From Sycobia sp. Sy_11 (taxonomy: Eukaryota > Arthropoda > Insecta > Hymenoptera > Epichrysomallidae): 64,000 nt of DNA. Positions 63,791 to 64,000 of the stretch are shown piece by piece. The position numbers and the translations under genes are program-made. The stretch is taken from the NCBI GenBank assembly GCA_018907035.1, contig JACCIC010000175.1, positions 1,022,501-1,086,500 on the forward strand, written 5' to 3'. The notes beneath the pieces were generated by a model, which did not search any database, was not told where the DNA came from, and was given only the letters and a program-made list of their open reading frames with translations. The first letter of the stretch is position 1. Each line of letters starts with the position of its first letter.

Positions 63791-64000
63791 AAAGTTAGAG
63801 ACTTCGGACAGTCTTTTATTTAACTGATATTTTGAGTTGCAAGAAGTCTTAATCAAATACTTATCTGAGGATTTATTCAGAGATGTTAATTTCAATAAAA
63901 TTACTTAAAAAAGAATACGATTTAAAAAACTTTAAAAGTTATTTCTTTATTTTTATAAGTAGAGAATAAATTGACTTATGAATTGATTGATCTATGATAA

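Overview
The window is a stretch of AT-rich insect nuclear DNA. Genes are split by short GT-AG introns, (TA)n, (GA)n and (CT)n microsatellites are everywhere, and six mariner-family remnants lie beside gypsy-type and LINE-type retroelements. A hymenopteran such as an ant, bee or wasp is my best guess from this mix. That is inference; nothing here fixes the species.

Three host loci can be supported. (1) Minus strand, 9248 to 5127: an eight-exon mitochondrial acetyl-CoA acetyltransferase (thiolase). Immediately downstream, a ninth exon (4852-4585) encodes a C5orf63-type glutaredoxin-like domain. Its start-less frame joins the thiolase in phase through a consensus 5' splice site that overlaps the thiolase stop codon. 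(2) Minus strand, 31063-30827: a 78-residue secreted cysteine-rich peptide with a TATA-like element and two AATAAA signals, which I cannot assign to a named family. (3) Plus strand, 46623-50315: an eight-exon inhibitor-of-apoptosis gene with the DIAP2 architecture (three BIR domains, a UBA-like segment and a RING).

Much of the rest is mobile-element debris. The densest block is 12.1-21.4 kb. A decayed mariner abuts the RNase H end of a LINE with an RNase H domain, a gypsy-type LTR element with a large internal deletion sits inside that LINE, and the LINE's RT, endonuclease and ORF1 follow on the minus strand. Next to the LINE lies a satellite with an exact 60-bp period (20 codons) that switches orientation (21.5-22.9 kb). 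Other mariners lie at 3.66, 26.1, 33.85, 37.4 and 58.77 kb; the last keeps both terminal inverted repeats. A gypsy integrase tail is at 38.5-38.9 kb and a candidate solo LTR at 60.2-61.0 kb.

Several unassigned structures stand out: a ~700-bp element with ~190-bp inverted ends (10.26-10.95 kb), a 105-bp hairpin element (23.25 kb), a pair of 24-bp palindromes (24.1 kb), and a dispersed family with inverted arms (35.4, 37.1 and 42.3 kb). The long remaining gaps (31-34, 39-43, 50-58 and 61-63 kb) hold no gene I can support. CpG-rich islets at 55.1-55.5 and 63.1-63.4 kb could be promoters of genes outside the window or with unseen exons.
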